Below the pieces are notes generated by a model that ran no database searches, was not told the origin of the DNA, and worked only from the letters and a program-made list of their open reading frames with translations. A stretch of 6,058 nucleotides of DNA from Victivallales bacterium (GTDB taxonomy: Bacteria > Verrucomicrobiota > Lentisphaeria > Victivallales > Victivallaceae): positions 1 through 6,058 of the forward strand of contig DAOWBJ010000118.1 of assembly GCA_030634125.1 (NCBI GenBank). The letters run 5' to 3'. A program made the position numbers and the translations under genes. Of this stretch, positions 4,067-6,058 are shown one piece after another (the first letter of the stretch is position 1; each line of letters begins with the position of its first letter).

Positions 4067-6058
4067 ATGAGATGCAATATAGCTAATGACGCTCTTTACG
4101 CCTTGTCTCCAGATTGCAACCGCGACGAATGGTTTAAAATAGCAACTGCTTATAAGTCAGGCGGTGGAGTATTTGAGACTTTTGATAATTGGAGTAAACA
4201 ATCACAACAAAAATATGACGCAAGTAATTGTAAAGCTACTTGGAACGGCATAAAACTAAACGGAAGCATTACAGAGAAAACGCTTTTCTATTTGGCGCAA
4301 CAGGCAGGATATAAACCGCCTAAAGTAGAGAAAAAATACACCCATTATAATTATTTAAATAAAGATAGTGAGCTTGTTTTTCAAGTTTTAAGGATTGAAC
4401 AAAACGGCAAAAAAACTTTTATTCAGAGGCGACCAAAACAGGGAATTACACCCGATAACAAAAACGCTAACAACTGGATAAATAATCTTAAAGAATTGCA
4501 AAGTTTACCGCTCTATAATTTGGCGAATATCAAAGAGCAAAAAACGGTATTTTATCTTGAAGGGGAAAAGGACGTAAATACGGCTAAAAGCTTAGGTATT
4601 CCAGCGACTTGCAACAATGCCGGAGCTGGTAAAATTACCCGGAGCGACCTTAATACACTATCAGGCAAGAAAATATTTATATTCCCCGATAACGACACGG
4701 CAGGGATGCAGGGAGCTTTAAAAGTCTATCAAGCGTTGAAATCTATTGCTAAAGGTATAAAGATTATTAAACCGCCAATAGATAAAGACAAAGCGGATTT
4801 TACCGACTGGATACAATACTTAAAGGCTCAAGGTTTAAATGACCTTAACGCAGGGCATGAAGTACATACCTATTGCATTAACTCTGATAATCATTTATCA
4901 CCGGATGCGCTCCAAAGCAAGCCCGAACCCTTGACGCTTGAAAGCCTTAATCCTTACGAACCGGAAACAGAGGCGGAAGAACGATACGGGATGCCCGTAA
5001 TAGTCCGAGAGAGTGAGAGCGGAAAGCTATCAGTAGAATTTAATCAGAGAGCAATCGCTGGTTGTTTTTTTGCAGATGCAGAAAAAAAATTATTGGCTTA
5101 TGATAGCGAATTGCGCCAGTTCTATGGCTATGATACTAAAACGGGCTTATGGATGCTTAAAAATGAGGATTTAATCCGAGAAGCATTGAGCCAGTTTATT
5201 ACTAAAAAGTTACCGCGTGAACTATGGGGCAAAAGTACAGCAAACCTTATCAAAAATTGCCTTGAATACCTAAAAGGCATTGCTAATAAAACAGGCATAT
5301 TTGAACACAAGGGCGACTTTATTCACGTTAAAAATGGCATACTTGAGATAAGCCCTGACGGCGTGAACTTAAAACCCTTTGCGCCTGATTATTATAGTCG
5401 TAACCGCTCCGAGATTGCTTATAATCCCGATGCTGAATGTTCCCGTCTTATTAATGAACTATTGAGACCAGCCTTGCCCGATGATGATATTGAGCTTATA
5501 CAAAAATACGGGGGTCAGTGCCTTTTGGGAAGCAATCCGGCGCAAAAACTTTTAATACTACGAGGCACAGCAGGCGGAGGCAAAGGAACACTTGTAAACG
5601 TCATAACTAAAGTTATAGGTAAGCGGAATATTGCAGAGTTAAGAACTCAACACCTGCGCGACCGCTTTGAAGTTTTTAACTTTATAGGTAAAACTTTATT
5701 AACTGGCGCAGACGTGCCGGGCAAATTCCTTAATGCAACCGGGGCAAGCGTAATTAAAAGTCTAGTCGGAAATGATAGCTTGACGGCAGAGGCTAAGGGC
5801 TTAAATAACCGCGCAACTATTCAAGGAAATTTTAATATTATCATTTCAACAAATACACGCTTGCATGTTCGCCTTGATACCGATGCCGGGGCTTGGCGAA
5901 GACGACTATTAATAGTTGATTATGAATGCCCAAAGCCTGAAAAGAAAATATCATTTTTCGATGATGTTTTAATCAAATCAGAGGGTGAGGGGATTTTAAA
6001 CTTTTTTGTCAATGGCGCAATAAAATTGCTTAAAGAACTATTGACAGATGACGGCGAC
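4067..6058 (+). CDS. Primase-helicase replication protein (PriCT-2, toprim, D5-type SF3 helicase), partial at the C-terminus
   Basis: An uninterrupted frame of 664 codons runs off the right edge. Residues 8-83 match the PriCT-2 primase C-terminal domain (ALYALSPDCNRDEWFKIATA, then NWSKQS and LFYLAQQAGY). Residues 91-125 form the short strand region ending in QRRP that precedes toprim in such proteins. The toprim domain is about 158-255, with Glu165 (YLEGEKD) and Asp208/Asp210 (FPDNDTAG). A D5_N-like segment lies about 325-490 (HVKNGILEISPDG). The SF3 ATPase follows, with Walker A GTAGGGKGT (Lys506), Walker B-like LTGADVP (Asp549), sensor Asn596 (IISTNT) and an arginine-finger-like AWRRRLL (611-613). 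It would unwind and prime the excised element at its own origin. No AEP polymerase domain or CHC2 zinc ribbon precedes PriCT-2, so priming may need a host or separate primase. The start has GGAG at 4053-4056, 10 nt upstream. Confidence 0.93.
   Translation, partial: MRCNIANDALYALSPDCNRDEWFKIATAYKSGGGVFETFDNWSKQSQQKYDASNCKATWNGIKLNGSITEKTLFYLAQQAGYKPPKVEKKYTHYNYLNKDSELVFQVLRIEQNGKKTFIQRRPKQGITPDNKNANNWINNLKELQSLPLYNLANIKEQKTVFYLEGEKDVNTAKSLGIPATCNNAGAGKITRSDLNTLSGKKIFIFPDNDTAGMQGALKVYQALKSIAKGIKIIKPPIDKDKADFTDWIQYLKAQGLNDLNAGHEVHTYCINSDNHLSPDALQSKPEPLTLESLNPYEPETEAEERYGMPVIVRESESGKLSVEFNQRAIAGCFFADAEKKLLAYDSELRQFYGYDTKTGLWMLKNEDLIREALSQFITKKLPRELWGKSTANLIKNCLEYLKGIANKTGIFEHKGDFIHVKNGILEISPDGVNLKPFAPDYYSRNRSEIAYNPDAECSRLINELLRPALPDDDIELIQKYGGQCLLGSNPAQKLLILRGTAGGGKGTLVNVITKVIGKRNIAELRTQHLRDRFEVFNFIGKTLLTGADVPGKFLNATGASVIKSLVGNDSLTAEAKGLNNRATIQGNFNIIISTNTRLHVRLDTDAGAWRRRLLIVDYECPKPEKKISFFDDVLIKSEGEGILNFFVNGAIKLLKELLTDDGD

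Noticed and set aside
5128..5310. A 60-codon minus-strand open frame
   Set aside because: It is antisense to the primase-helicase gene, with no supporting features.

Overview
This AT-rich bacterial window is the junction of two integrative elements lying back to back at a tRNA-Ser(UGA) gene. Nothing in it is ordinary housekeeping sequence. The host cannot be named from the sequence. The integrases resemble, from memory only, the many long tyrosine recombinases of Lentisphaerota/Verrucomicrobiota genomes, which is a weak hint.

Left part (1-1130, minus strand): a tyrosine recombinase gene enters from the right and runs off the left edge. It is broken. The first 60 or so codons are in one frame and the rest, including the catalytic Arg and the HxxR box, is in another. 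Compared with the intact integrase further right, about 30 residues of linker are also missing at the frame change, so a deletion that is not a multiple of three is more likely than a single-base error.

Middle (1131-1192, minus strand): the 3' 62 nt of a tRNA-Ser(UGA), from anticodon stem to encoded CCA, with the 5' half absent. This is the usual footprint of a tRNA-targeting integrase. From its polarity, the sequence to the right (1193 onward) is the element that cut the tRNA, and an intact tRNA-Ser(UGA) is expected at that element's far, right-hand end outside the window. The broken integrase on the left sits just downstream of the tRNA 3' end, the standard place for an island integrase. 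The simplest reading is therefore two elements in tandem in the same tRNA gene, the left one decaying.

Right part (1193-6058, plus strand): a terminator-like hairpin, an intact 454-aa integrase with all catalytic residues, an unrecognised 287-aa protein translated from the same message, and a 227-bp gap with a strong promoter-like sequence surrounded by operator-like repeats. After the gap come a 96-aa helix-turn-helix (excisionase/AlpA-like) protein and, 5 bp later, a large replication protein (PriCT-2, toprim, D5-type SF3 helicase) that runs off the right edge. Integration, a probable regulator/excisionase and a primase-helicase together describe a P4-like or satellite-type integrative element able to replicate once excised. 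No capsid, conjugation or defence genes are seen. The cargo, if any, lies beyond the right edge or is the unknown 287-aa protein.
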